A stretch of DNA of 64,000 nucleotides from Qipengyuania marisflavi (GTDB lineage: Bacteria > Pseudomonadota > Alphaproteobacteria > Sphingomonadales > Sphingomonadaceae), in contig NZ_VCAO01000010.1 in assembly GCF_005884405.1 (NCBI RefSeq), positions 1 to 64,000 on the forward strand, read 5' to 3'. The notes beneath the pieces are model-generated. The model was given only the letters and a program-made list of their open reading frames with translations, searched no databases and had not been told where the DNA came from. The position numbers and the translations under genes were made by a program. Positions 17,279 to 25,713 of the stretch are shown here, in pieces. Each line of letters opens with the position of its first letter. Positions within the stretch are counted from its first letter, which is position 1.

Positions 17279-18730
17279 GTGGCCGATTTCGAGACAGATT
17301 ATCTGATCATCGGCGCGGGTGCGGTGGGGATGGCCTTTGCCGATACGCTGCTGGCCGAGGACCCCGATTGCCACATCACTATGGTGGACAAGCACGCCAA
17401 ACCCGGCGGGCACTGGAATGACGCCTATTCCTTCGTCGCGCTGCACCAGCCATCTGCCTTTTACGGCGTCAATTCGCGTGAGCTTGGCGAAGACCGGATC
17501 GACGATCATGGTCCCAACTCCGGGCTGTATCCGCTGGCCAGCGGCACCGAAGTCTCCGCCTATTTCGAGCAGGTGATGAACCGGCATTTCCTGCCCAGCG
17601 GGCGGGTGCGCTATTTTCCGTTGTCCGAATACAAGGGCGGCGCGGAGGACGGCGGTCACACCTTTGCCTCGGTGTTCTCAGGCGACGAGACACAGGTAAA
17701 AGTGCGCCGCAAGCTGGTCGATGCGACCAATTACAAAACCTCGGTCCCGGCCACGCACAAGCGCAAGTTCTCGGTCGCTGACAATGTTCGCATCACCATT
17801 CCGGGCAAGCTGCCCGATTTGTGGATGGAGGGCGGCGACATCCCCACCACCTTCGTGATCCTGGGCGCCGGCAAGACCGCGATGGATACCGGCGTGTGGC
17901 TGCTCGAAGCGGGCGTCCACCCCGACAAAATCATCTGGGTCCGCCCGCGCGATTCGTGGCTGATCAACCGCCGCTATACCCAGCCGGGTTCCGATTTCTT
18001 CGAGGATGTAGTCACCAGCCAGATCGCGCAATTGGACGCTGCCAGGGATGCCGAAGATGGCCACGCGATGTTTGCGGCGCTGGAGGTCGACGGCCACATG
18101 CTGCGCATCGACCCGGAAACCAAGCCGGAGATGTTCCACTACGCGACCATTTCCGAAGGCGAGATTGCCTTACTGCGGCAGATCACCAACGTCGTGCGCC
18201 AGGGCCGCGTGCAGTCGATCGAGCCGGGCAAGATGCTGTTTGCGGGTGGTGAGACTGCGGTGCCGGGCGGCGCACTGTATATCGATTGCACCGCCACTGC
18301 GGTCGACTTCCACGCCTATAATGCGCTGAAGCCGCAGTTTGACGGGGACACCATCATTTTGCAGGCGCTGCACGTTCCGCTGGTCACTTTCAGCGCCGCA
18401 TTGACCGCGTTTCTGGAGGTCAATTTCGATGATGACGCGACTAGAAATGCGCTGGGTATTCCGGGGCCGCTGACCGACACGCCCAACACCTATCCGGTGG
18501 CATTGCTGACCAATCTGATGAACCGCATGGCGTGGGCGCAGAATGACAAGATCAGGGGCTGGCTGGCCACGGCGCGGCTCGATCCCTCGGGGCCGACTGT
18601 GGCACGGCTGGTGCAGGAGAAAAGCCCCAAGCTGGCGATCATGGGCAAGTTCCAGAAAGCCGCGATGGAGGCGTTTCCCAGCCTGCAACGGCTCGCCGCT
18701 GCCGGGAAGATAGAGCACGACGCGGCATGA
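17279..18730 (+). CDS. FAD/NAD(P)-binding oxidoreductase of unknown substrate
   Basis: A 483-residue flavoprotein. An N-terminal Rossmann motif LIIGAGAVGMAFAD (about residue 9-22) is followed by GGHWNDAYSFV. A second dinucleotide site, FVILGAGKTAMDTGVWL, lies near residue 193. The layout resembles flavin monooxygenase-type enzymes, but I cannot assign a reaction. The start is GTG 17279 with GGAG a little upstream. Its stop overlaps the start of the next gene by four bases (ATGA), so flavoprotein and lipoprotein are translationally coupled, and both may be transcribed with ispG. Confidence 0.75.
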   Translation: MADFETDYLIIGAGAVGMAFADTLLAEDPDCHITMVDKHAKPGGHWNDAYSFVALHQPSAFYGVNSRELGEDRIDDHGPNSGLYPLASGTEVSAYFEQVMNRHFLPSGRVRYFPLSEYKGGAEDGGHTFASVFSGDETQVKVRRKLVDATNYKTSVPATHKRKFSVADNVRITIPGKLPDLWMEGGDIPTTFVILGAGKTAMDTGVWLLEAGVHPDKIIWVRPRDSWLINRRYTQPGSDFFEDVVTSQIAQLDAARDAEDGHAMFAALEVDGHMLRIDPETKPEMFHYATISEGEIALLRQITNVVRQGRVQSIEPGKMLFAGGETAVPGGALYIDCTATAVDFHAYNALKPQFDGDTIILQALHVPLVTFSAALTAFLEVNFDDDATRNALGIPGPLTDTPNTYPVALLTNLMNRMAWAQNDKIRGWLATARLDPSGPTVARLVQEKSPKLAIMGKFQKAAMEAFPSLQRLAAAGKIEHDAA

Positions 18731-19254
18731 TCATGCGTCATCTTACCCTGCCCGCGGCGCTTGTTGTTGCCACCTCATTACTAGGCGGATGTGCAGCAGC
18801 TGATCAGCGCGTGGCGCAAACCGCCGCCCCCGCGCATCCGGAGGCGCGCAGCTATGATGCCGCGAGCGATGCCAGCGCCGATGTAGATGCCGCTTTGGCG
18901 CGCGCGGCGCAGAGCGGCCGCAATGTGCTGATCGTGATGGGGGGCAATTGGTGCCATGACAGCCGCGCGCTTGCGGGCTGGCTGGAAACCCCGCGCTTTG
19001 CTGCTTTGGTGGAGCAGAATTTCGATCTGGTGTTCGTCAATATCGGGATGCCCCAAACCGGCGATGGCCACAATCTTGAGATCGCGCGCCGCTATGGCCT
19101 TGAAGAATTGCCCGGCACGCCGAACCTGCTGGTGGTCGCACCTGATGGCACGCTGCTGAATCCCGACACCGCCACCAGCTGGCGCAATGCCGCCAGCCGC
19201 AGCGAGGACGCGATTTTCACCGAATTGCAAAGCTTTGCGCAGGTCGCGCAATAG
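18727..19254 (+). CDS. Thioredoxin-fold lipoprotein with one active-site cysteine
   Basis: A 175-residue envelope protein with a type II signal peptide (lipobox SLLGGC, Cys at about 22). A thioredoxin-like domain shows VMGGNWCHDSRALAGWL near residue 76 and the cis-proline loop ELPGTPNLLVV. The usual CxxC is replaced by C-H-D-S, so disulfide exchange by a two-cysteine mechanism is unlikely. A chaperone, binding or monothiol role is possible. An alternative ATG lies six bases further on. It overlaps the preceding flavoprotein gene and precedes two peptidoglycan L,D-transpeptidase genes. Confidence 0.75.
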   Translation: MIMRHLTLPAALVVATSLLGGCAAADQRVAQTAAPAHPEARSYDAASDASADVDAALARAAQSGRNVLIVMGGNWCHDSRALAGWLETPRFAALVEQNFDLVFVNIGMPQTGDGHNLEIARRYGLEELPGTPNLLVVAPDGTLLNPDTATSWRNAASRSEDAIFTELQSFAQVAQ

Positions 19255-19296
19255 TCGTTCACCTGCGCGATAGCCCTGTGCTACTATAGTGAAATT

Positions 19297-20004
19297 ATGA
19301 ACCGCCGCGATCTGATCAAGGGCACACTTGCTGCCGGAGCGTTCACCGCGCTGCCCACCCGCCTGTTTGCGCAGGTCAATCCGACTTCAGTGCGCGACAC
19401 CAAGCTGCTCACCATTGCGCGCGAGCAATTGGCGCGCGTGGGATCGCGCGTCTGGCGGCAGGATATCGTGGCCATTGCCGATTTCGGCGTGCATTCGGCG
19501 CAGCGGCGCTTTTACTTCGTTGATGTCGTCAACAACCGGGTGGAAAATTACCACGTCAGCCACGGCACCGGCTCCGATCCCGAACATGACGGCTGGCTCA
19601 ACCGCTATTCCAATATCGAAGGGTCCGAAGCCAGCAGCCGCGGCGCCTATATGACGCGCAGCTGGTACAGCGGCCGCTATGGCACCTCGATCCGGCTGGA
19701 CGGGCTCGACCCGACCAATTCCGCCGCACTGCCGCGCGCGATTGTCATGCACAAGGCGAATTACGCCACGCCCGAACATGTCGAACGCTGGGGCCGACTG
19801 GGCCGCTCAAACGGCTGTTTTGCAATGGGGCCGGAGCAATTCGACCGTGCGCTGATCGATCTGTCGGGCGGACGGCTGCTATATTGCGACAGCCTTGGGC
19901 TGGCCGATGACGGCAGCACGATATCCCCGCCGATGCCGCAAACCGAATTGCTGCGAAACGAATATGGCGGCACATTCGAACGGACCAATCCGGGCGTTTA
20001 CTAA
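19297..20004 (+). CDS. L,D-transpeptidase-like murein enzyme (YkuD_2 type), Tat-exported
   Basis: A 235-residue member of the family annotated as murein L,D-transpeptidase catalytic domain proteins. The N-terminus begins MNRRDLIKG and continues as a hydrophobic stretch ending FAQ, a twin-arginine signal. The catalytic histidine lies in IVMHKANYA and the nucleophile cysteine in GRSNGCFAM, the expected H...SxGC pattern. It should act on peptidoglycan stem peptides in the periplasm. No peptidoglycan-binding module is present. It converges with an unrelated, larger L,D-transpeptidase. Confidence 0.85.
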   Translation: MNRRDLIKGTLAAGAFTALPTRLFAQVNPTSVRDTKLLTIAREQLARVGSRVWRQDIVAIADFGVHSAQRRFYFVDVVNNRVENYHVSHGTGSDPEHDGWLNRYSNIEGSEASSRGAYMTRSWYSGRYGTSIRLDGLDPTNSAALPRAIVMHKANYATPEHVERWGRLGRSNGCFAMGPEQFDRALIDLSGGRLLYCDSLGLADDGSTISPPMPQTELLRNEYGGTFERTNPGVY

Positions 20005-20016
20005 TCCGGTCTGGCA

Positions 20017-20040
20017 GCCCCGAAGCACAAGCTCCGGGGC
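20017..20040. terminator. Hairpin between convergent L,D-transpeptidase genes
   Basis: GCCCCG and CGGGGC pair, with an inner AGC/GCT stem and an ACAA loop. The hairpin sits 12 bp after the plus-strand stop and 15 bp before the minus-strand stop. There is no clear T run on either side, so terminator function is likely but not certain. Confidence 0.5.
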
Positions 20041-20055
20041 GATACCAAAATCAAA

Positions 20056-21486
20056 TCAAGTCTGCATATCGTCGATGATCTCGACGGCTTCCTCGCTGGT
20101 TTCGCGGGCGCGGTCACGCTGGCGCGGGGCGTCCAGTGCGGCCAGCACCGGGGCATCGCGGCCATAGATGTCGGCAAAGCTGCGTAGCTCGCCATTCACA
20201 TCCTGCGCCATGGTGAAATAGGTGATGTATACCGGCCACTGCTTGAGCATGGGATAACGCGTGTACGTGCGGCCCGCCGTAATCTCCGCCACTTCGGCCT
20301 GGATTGCAGGAATATCCTCACGGCTGCTGGCATTGCCCAGCATCGCCATCGTCATTGCCAGCTCGCGCGCGCCCTGCACGCGGATACAGCCATGTGACAG
20401 CGCGCGATTGTCCTGCGCAAACAGATGCCGCGAGGGTGTGTCGTGCAGGAAGATTGCGTGTTCATTGGGCATATCAAGCTTCATCAGGCCCAGCGAATTG
20501 CTTGGCCCCGGCTGCTGAACCACGCTGACCCATCCATTGGCGCCCTTGGTCGCCTTATAACCGGCCCGGCGCGCCCAGGCGGGATTGCTGAGAACCTTAT
20601 TGCCCAGACCCTCGCCCTTCACGATTGATTGCGGCACAGTCCAGGTCGGGTTAAAAATCACCGCTTCGACAATTTCGGACAGCTGCGGGGTCGCAGTGCG
20701 GCCCGGCTTGCCCACCACCACGCGGTAGTTCTTGATGATCTTGTCATTCACCGTCAGCCGCAGCTGGTATTCGGGCACATTGGTGAGCAAATATTTCTTG
20801 CCCAGATCATGCGCCAGCCACCGCCAACGGTCCATATTGGCACGGATCAGCTTGCTCTTCGCGCCGTCCTTGGTGCTCGCCAGCTCCTGTTTCAGCAGGG
20901 CGTAGTCGGGATGCACAGGATTGAGCGCGGTCAGCGTCCCTGCAATGTCATCACTTTCCAGCGCGCTTTCGAGCAGGCGGTGCGTTGGCATCCGGTCGGG
21001 ATCGGGATCGACCACAAACCATTGCTTGCGTGCTTCCATCGGTGTGCGGCCATCGCGCAGATCCTCCACCAGCCACACAAACACGCGGCTGGCCAGATCG
21101 TTCAGCGCATCACCTGCGCCCGCATCAATGGCGGCGCGCAATTCGCCGGGGGTGTAATCCGCAGGATTAAGCCCTTCGGCAGATACTGTCGGAATAAACG
21201 CCAGCAGCGCTTCGGCCTGAGCAGGCGACCATTCGCCCATCAGACTGGGAATTTCCTGCACAACTTCGCCCGATTGCACGGCGATATCACCAAACGCCTC
21301 GTCGACGCTGGGCTGCTGCGTTGCAGGTTTCGGCGCAGGGGTGGCGGTGTAATCGGGGAGCGGTTCGGAAACCGTCTCTGCCTCGGGCGGCAGCAAGTCC
21401 TCAGGCGCGTCCTGCGCCAGCGCGGCACTCGCCAAAAGCGCCGTACCCAGCGCGGTTGTCAGAGATAAATAAGACCTGGTCATCAT
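20056..21486 (-). CDS. L,D-transpeptidase, YcbB/LdtD type
   Basis: A 476-residue periplasmic enzyme expected to form 3-3 cross-links in peptidoglycan. It has a signal peptide ending ASAALAQ (about residue 25), a proline-rich spacer, a scaffold domain typical of YcbB proteins (RANMDRWRWLAHDLG near 215), then the YkuD catalytic domain. The catalytic domain has HDTPSRHLF and the nucleophile motif ALSHGCIRVQ (about residue 395). The C-terminal tail is acidic. Two consecutive ATG codons and an upstream GTG compete as start; 21486 is chosen. A perfect stem-loop lies in the leader at 21503-21521. Confidence 0.9.
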   Translation of the reverse strand: MMTRSYLSLTTALGTALLASAALAQDAPEDLLPPEAETVSEPLPDYTATPAPKPATQQPSVDEAFGDIAVQSGEVVQEIPSLMGEWSPAQAEALLAFIPTVSAEGLNPADYTPGELRAAIDAGAGDALNDLASRVFVWLVEDLRDGRTPMEARKQWFVVDPDPDRMPTHRLLESALESDDIAGTLTALNPVHPDYALLKQELASTKDGAKSKLIRANMDRWRWLAHDLGKKYLLTNVPEYQLRLTVNDKIIKNYRVVVGKPGRTATPQLSEIVEAVIFNPTWTVPQSIVKGEGLGNKVLSNPAWARRAGYKATKGANGWVSVVQQPGPSNSLGLMKLDMPNEHAIFLHDTPSRHLFAQDNRALSHGCIRVQGARELAMTMAMLGNASSREDIPAIQAEVAEITAGRTYTRYPMLKQWPVYITYFTMAQDVNGELRSFADIYGRDAPVLAALDAPRQRDRARETSEEAVEIIDDMQT

Positions 21487-21502
21487 GCCCACCCGTTATG
21501 CC

Positions 21503-21521
21503 GCCTTCCGAAACGGAAGGC
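21503..21521. promoter_or_regulatory. Perfect stem-loop in the leader of the L,D-transpeptidase gene
   Basis: GCCTTCCG-AAA-CGGAAGGC is an exact eight-base inverted repeat with a three-base loop, 16 bp upstream of the minus-strand start at 21486. There is no T run and no gene end here, so it is more likely an operator or mRNA leader structure than a terminator. Its function is unknown. Confidence 0.45.
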
Positions 21522-21641
21522 TTGCGGCAGTTCTATACGTCAATGCACAGCGATCATCCAATATCCCGGCTTTCGTCAGCCTGAATTGCGCCCCGCTAAA
21601 ATCACCGGCAATTGTGGATGACGCACCGCCGCCGTGATCCT

Positions 21642-22541
21642 ATGCCGGGAAATGTGAGCGCCGCGACTGCCCCCATCCGTCCGATCTTTGCCGCGCTGGC
21701 GGGGATAGCGCTGTTTTCGGGCATGGATGCGGCGATGAAGATCGCAGCGTTGGGGATCGGGGCTTACAGCGCCTTCCTGCTCCGCTGTATTCTGGGCACC
21801 GCGCTGATCGGGCCGGTATGGTGGCGGCGCGGCGGGCGCTGGCCGCAACCGTCGGTAATGCGCATCCATATCCTGCGCGGCGTGGTGGTGGCGTTCATGG
21901 GGTGGAGTTTTTTCTTCGCGCTGATCCGCCTGCCTCTGGCCGAGGCTATCGCCATTTCCTTCATCGCCCCGCTGATCGCGCTGGGACTGGCCGCAATCCT
22001 GCTGGGCGAGCGGATCGAACCGCGCGCGATTGTCGCGGCGCTGCTGGGGCTGGCGGGCGTGGTGGTGATCATCGGCGGCAAGATCGGGCGCGAAACGATG
22101 AGCGACGAGGCGCAATGGGGCGTCGCAGCAATTCTGGTGTCGGCCTGTCTCTACGCGTATAATCTGGTGCTGCAACGCCGCCTGGCGCTGGTGGCAAGCC
22201 CCGAGGAAATCAGCACGATCCAGCACGGCATTATCGCGCTGGTATTGCTCCCCGCCGCACCCTTCCTGCTGCAATGGCCAGAACCGTCTCTGTGGCTGCC
22301 CATTGGCGCGGCTGCAGTGCTGGCGGTGGGGGCGCTGCTGTGCCTGTCATGGGCCTATGCGCGCGCAGAGGCACAGGTGCTGGTGCCAATCGAATACAGC
22401 GGATTCCTGTGGGCGGCGCTGCTGGGCTGGCTGTTCTTTGACGAGGCGCTGACGCCGTCACTGCTGGTCGGCGCGCTGATGATCGTATGCGGATGCTGGA
22501 TCGCAACACGCAAAAAGCGGCCAGAAATGACCGCGCTCTGA
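21642..22541 (+). CDS. EamA-family (DMT) transporter
   Basis: A 299-residue protein with ten predicted membrane helices in two EamA repeats. The first repeat carries LRCILGTALIGPVWW and AISFIAPLIALGLAAILLGERIE. The second carries VPIEYSGFLWAALLGWLFFDEAL. Members export small metabolites or take up solutes; the substrate cannot be read from the sequence. ATG 21642 is chosen as the most likely start, although in-frame codons exist up to 21612. It is divergent from the L,D-transpeptidase gene. Confidence 0.85.
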   Translation: MPGNVSAATAPIRPIFAALAGIALFSGMDAAMKIAALGIGAYSAFLLRCILGTALIGPVWWRRGGRWPQPSVMRIHILRGVVVAFMGWSFFFALIRLPLAEAIAISFIAPLIALGLAAILLGERIEPRAIVAALLGLAGVVVIIGGKIGRETMSDEAQWGVAAILVSACLYAYNLVLQRRLALVASPEEISTIQHGIIALVLLPAAPFLLQWPEPSLWLPIGAAAVLAVGALLCLSWAYARAEAQVLVPIEYSGFLWAALLGWLFFDEALTPSLLVGALMIVCGCWIATRKKRPEMTAL

Positions 22542-22560
22542 AGTGGAGGGATTTGCGGGT

Positions 22561-22719
22561 TTAGCGCGCCGCTGCGGTTTTGACCGGAGCCGCCTGCACA
22601 GGTTCTTCGACCAGCGTCAGCGCGGCTGTGAAGCAGCCGATAACCGCCAGCGAGGCGGCGATCACGGCCATCCGCACTTTCTGATGCTTGCCGGTGTTGT
22701 TTTCCAAAAGCGAGTTCAT
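22561..22719 (-). CDS. Small single-pass membrane protein
   Basis: A 52-residue protein with one hydrophobic helix (about residues 19-37, AVIASLAVIGCFTAAL type) after a basic KHQK stretch, and a short Ala/Pro-rich outer tail. The start at 22719 is preceded by GGACG at a suitable distance; a longer reading would run through non-conserved sequence. The family is not recognised. It lies alone between the EamA gene and acnA on the opposite strand. Confidence 0.5.
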   Translation of the reverse strand: MNSLLENNTGKHQKVRMAVIAASLAVIGCFTAALTLVEEPVQAAPVKTAAAR

Positions 22720-22929
22720 GGTTGCGTCCCTGAGATCGGCCGCGCCATGCGCGCGCCTTGTTTTCGCCCTATCAACGCTGCGCACGACTCGTCGGTTCCC
22801 GCAGCACCCCAAAAGCGGCTGTGGCCCTTGATTTTTGGGCGCATTCGGCGCAGGTGCGCGGCAAATAATACCTGTCCCCGCGCGCCCGCGCCGGGGTCGG
22901 TTTCACGCTAGATAAGGAATGGCACACGC

Positions 22930-25602
22930 ATGACCCAGGTCGGCAAGGACACGCTCTCAACCCGCTCAACGCTCACGGTCGGAGGTAAGGATTACGCATA
23001 CTATTCCTTCGCCAAGGCGGCTGCGAAAATCGGCGACGTGTCGAAACTGCCATTCAGCCTCAAGGTCCTGCTGGAAAACATGCTGCGGTTCGAAGATGGC
23101 GGCTTTACCGTGGGTGAAGAACACATCCGCGCCGTGGCCGACTGGCAGAAGAACCCCGCCACCGGACAGGAAATCCAGTACCGCCCCGCGCGCGTGTTGT
23201 TGCAGGATTTCACCGGGGTGCCCTGCGTGGTCGACCTTGCCGCGATGCGCGATGCGATTGCGGGTCTGGGCGGCGATACCGGCAAAATCAATCCGCAGGT
23301 CCCGGTCAATCTGGTGATCGACCATTCGGTGATGGTCGATGAATTCGGCCATCCCAAGGCGTTCGAACACAATGTCGAGTTTGAATATGCCCGCAATGCG
23401 GAACGCTATGACTTCCTGAAATGGGGCTCCAAAAGCTTCCAGAATTTCTCCGCCGTGCCTCCCGGCACCGGCATCTGCCATCAGGTCAATCTGGAGCATA
23501 TCGCCCGCGGCGTGTGGGCCAGCGAAGATGCCGATGGCGCCATGGTCGCCTATCCCGACACCTGTGTCGGTACAGACAGCCACACCACCATGATCAACGG
23601 TCTGGGCGTGCTGGGCTGGGGCGTCGGCGGGATTGAGGCCGAGGCCGCGATGCTGGGCCAGCCGGTATCGATGCTGATCCCGCAGGTCGTTGGCTTCAAG
23701 CTGACCGGCGCGATGTCCGAAGGCATCACCGCCACCGATCTGGTGCTGACCTGCGTGGAAATGCTGCGCGAAGTCGGCGTGGTGGGCAGCTTTGTTGAAT
23801 TTTACGGCCCCGGCGTGTCAACGCTCAGCCTGGCCGACCGGGCGACCATCGCCAATATGGCCCCCGAATATGGCGCGACCTGCGGCATCTTCGGCATCGA
23901 CGAAAAAACCATCGACTATATGCGCCTCACCGGGCGTGACGAGCACGCCATCGCGCTGGTCGAAGCCTATGCGAAAGAACAGGACATGTGGTTCGAACCG
24001 GACGCAGAGCCGGTCTTCACCAAGACACTGGAACTGGATGTCGGCACGGTTGTCGCCAGCCTCGCCGGGCCCAAGCGCCCGCAGGACCGCGTTGCGCTGC
24101 CCGAAGTGGACGAGCTGTTCCATGCGGACCTCAAGACCATGTACAAGAAGGATGCGCCGCTCCGCGTGGCCGTGGATGGCAAGGATCACGATATCGGTGA
24201 TGGCGATGTGGTCATCGCCGCGATTACCAGCTGCACCAACACATCGAACCCCGATGTGATGGTGGCCGCCGGTCTGGTCGCGCAGAAGGCCAATGCGCTG
24301 GGCTTGAGGCCCAAGCCGTGGGTCAAGACCAGCCTTGCCCCCGGATCACAGGTGGTCACTGACTATCTGAACAAGGCCGGATTGCAGACCCACCTCAACG
24401 ATCTGGGTTTCGATCTGGTCGGTTATGGCTGCACCACCTGCATCGGCAATTCCGGCCCGTTGGCCGAACCGATCAGCAAGGCGATCAATGGCAATGACAT
24501 CGTCGCCGCCAGCGTGCTGTCAGGCAATCGCAATTTCGAAGGCCGCGTCAGCCCCGATGTGCGCGCCAACTTCCTCGCCAGCCCGCCGCTGGTCGTCGCT
24601 TATGCACTGAAGGGCACAGTGACCGAAAACATCACCACCACCCCGATCGGGCAGGATCAGCAGGGCAATGATGTGATGCTGGCCGATATCTGGCCCAGCA
24701 ATGAAGAAATCACCCGGGTGCGGTCGGGCGCAATCGACCGCCAGATGTTCGAAACCCGCTATGCCAATGTCTATGCCGGTGACGAGCATTGGCAGGCCAT
24801 CACCGTCGAGGCTTCGGACACCTATCAGTGGCGTCCCGGATCGACCTATGTCGCCAACCCGCCCTATTTCGAAGGCATGGGCATGACGCCCGCGCCGATC
24901 ACCGACATCAATGATGCCAAGCCGCTGGCGATTCTGGGCGATTCTGTCACCACCGATCACATCAGCCCCGCTGGTTCGATCAAGGAAGACAGCCCCGCTG
25001 GCAAATATCTGATGGAAAATCAGGTCGCGAAGGCGGACTTCAATTCCTATGGCAGCCGCCGCGGCAATCACGAGGTGATGATGCGCGGTACCTTTGCCAA
25101 TATCCGCATCAAGAACGAAATGGTCCCCGGCGTCGAAGGCGGCTTCACCACCTACAATGGCGAGCAGATGGCGATTTACGACGCCGCCATGAAGCACAAG
25201 GAAAACGGCACTCCGCTGGTGGTTGTCGGCGGCAAGGAATATGGCACCGGATCGAGCCGCGACTGGGCCGCGAAGGGCACGATCCTGCTGGGTGTGCGCG
25301 CAGTCATCGTCGAAAGCTTCGAGCGGATCCACCGTTCCAATCTGGTCGGCATGGGCGTGTTGCCGCTGCAATTCCGCGGTAGCGACACCCGCGCCAGCCT
25401 GGGCCTGACCGCCACGGATAGCTTCTCGATACTGGGGCTGGCCACGCTGACCCCGGGTCAGGATGTCGAAGTGGCCGTGACGCGCGAAGATGGCTCGACA
25501 TTCAGCTTCACCGCGCTGTGCCGGATCGATACTGCCAACGAGATGGAATATTACCGCAATGGCGGCATCCTCCAATACGTGCTGCGCAACCTCGCCGCCT
25601 GA
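22930..25602 (+). CDS. acnA: Aconitate hydratase A
   Basis: Catalyses citrate-isocitrate isomerisation in the TCA cycle. The 890-residue length and domain order are those of the AcnA/IRP1 type. The [4Fe-4S] cysteines are visible in [15 protein letters not shown] and [14 protein letters not shown]. The swivel-domain motif [15 protein letters not shown] is present near residue 770. Other conserved blocks are [12 protein letters not shown] and [17 protein letters not shown] stands about ten bases before the ATG. A strong bidirectional hairpin follows the gene. Confidence 0.98.
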   Translation: MTQVGKDTLSTRSTLTVGGKDYAYYSFAKAAAKIGDVSKLPFSLKVLLENMLRFEDGGFTVGEEHIRAVADWQKNPATGQEIQYRPARVLLQDFTGVPCVVDLAAMRDAIAGLGGDTGKINPQVPVNLVIDHSVMVDEFGHPKAFEHNVEFEYARNAERYDFLKWGSKSFQNFSAVPPGTGICHQVNLEHIARGVWASEDADGAMVAYPDTCVGTDSHTTMINGLGVLGWGVGGIEAEAAMLGQPVSMLIPQVVGFKLTGAMSEGITATDLVLTCVEMLREVGVVGSFVEFYGPGVSTLSLADRATIANMAPEYGATCGIFGIDEKTIDYMRLTGRDEHAIALVEAYAKEQDMWFEPDAEPVFTKTLELDVGTVVASLAGPKRPQDRVALPEVDELFHADLKTMYKKDAPLRVAVDGKDHDIGDGDVVIAAITSCTNTSNPDVMVAAGLVAQKANALGLRPKPWVKTSLAPGSQVVTDYLNKAGLQTHLNDLGFDLVGYGCTTCIGNSGPLAEPISKAINGNDIVAASVLSGNRNFEGRVSPDVRANFLASPPLVVAYALKGTVTENITTTPIGQDQQGNDVMLADIWPSNEEITRVRSGAIDRQMFETRYANVYAGDEHWQAITVEASDTYQWRPGSTYVANPPYFEGMGMTPAPITDINDAKPLAILGDSVTTDHISPAGSIKEDSPAGKYLMENQVAKADFNSYGSRRGNHEVMMRGTFANIRIKNEMVPGVEGGFTTYNGEQMAIYDAAMKHKENGTPLVVVGGKEYGTGSSRDWAAKGTILLGVRAVIVESFERIHRSNLVGMGVLPLQFRGSDTRASLGLTATDSFSILGLATLTPGQDVEVAVTREDGSTFSFTALCRIDTANEMEYYRNGGILQYVLRNLAA

Positions 25603-25655
25603 GGGTGGTGGGGTCGCGCCCCGGCTGCGCGGGACAAGGTTACGCTAGACGCAAC

Positions 25656-25688
25656 AAAGGGCGGCTCCCACTGCGGGGGCCGCCCTTT
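25656..25688. terminator. Bidirectional hairpin terminator after acnA
   Basis: AAAGGGCGGC pairs exactly with GCCGCCCTTT around a 13-base loop. A T run closes the plus-strand side and the minus-strand reading also ends in Ts. It lies between the convergent acnA and PEP-CTERM-like genes. Confidence 0.85.
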
Positions 25689-25713
25689 TAGCGCGGTGTG
25701 CCTGATTGGAGGA

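Noticed and set aside
20629-21468. Plus-strand open frame of 279 codons opposite the YcbB-type L,D-transpeptidase
   Set aside because: Antisense shadow; the minus-strand frame has a signal peptide and a complete catalytic motif.
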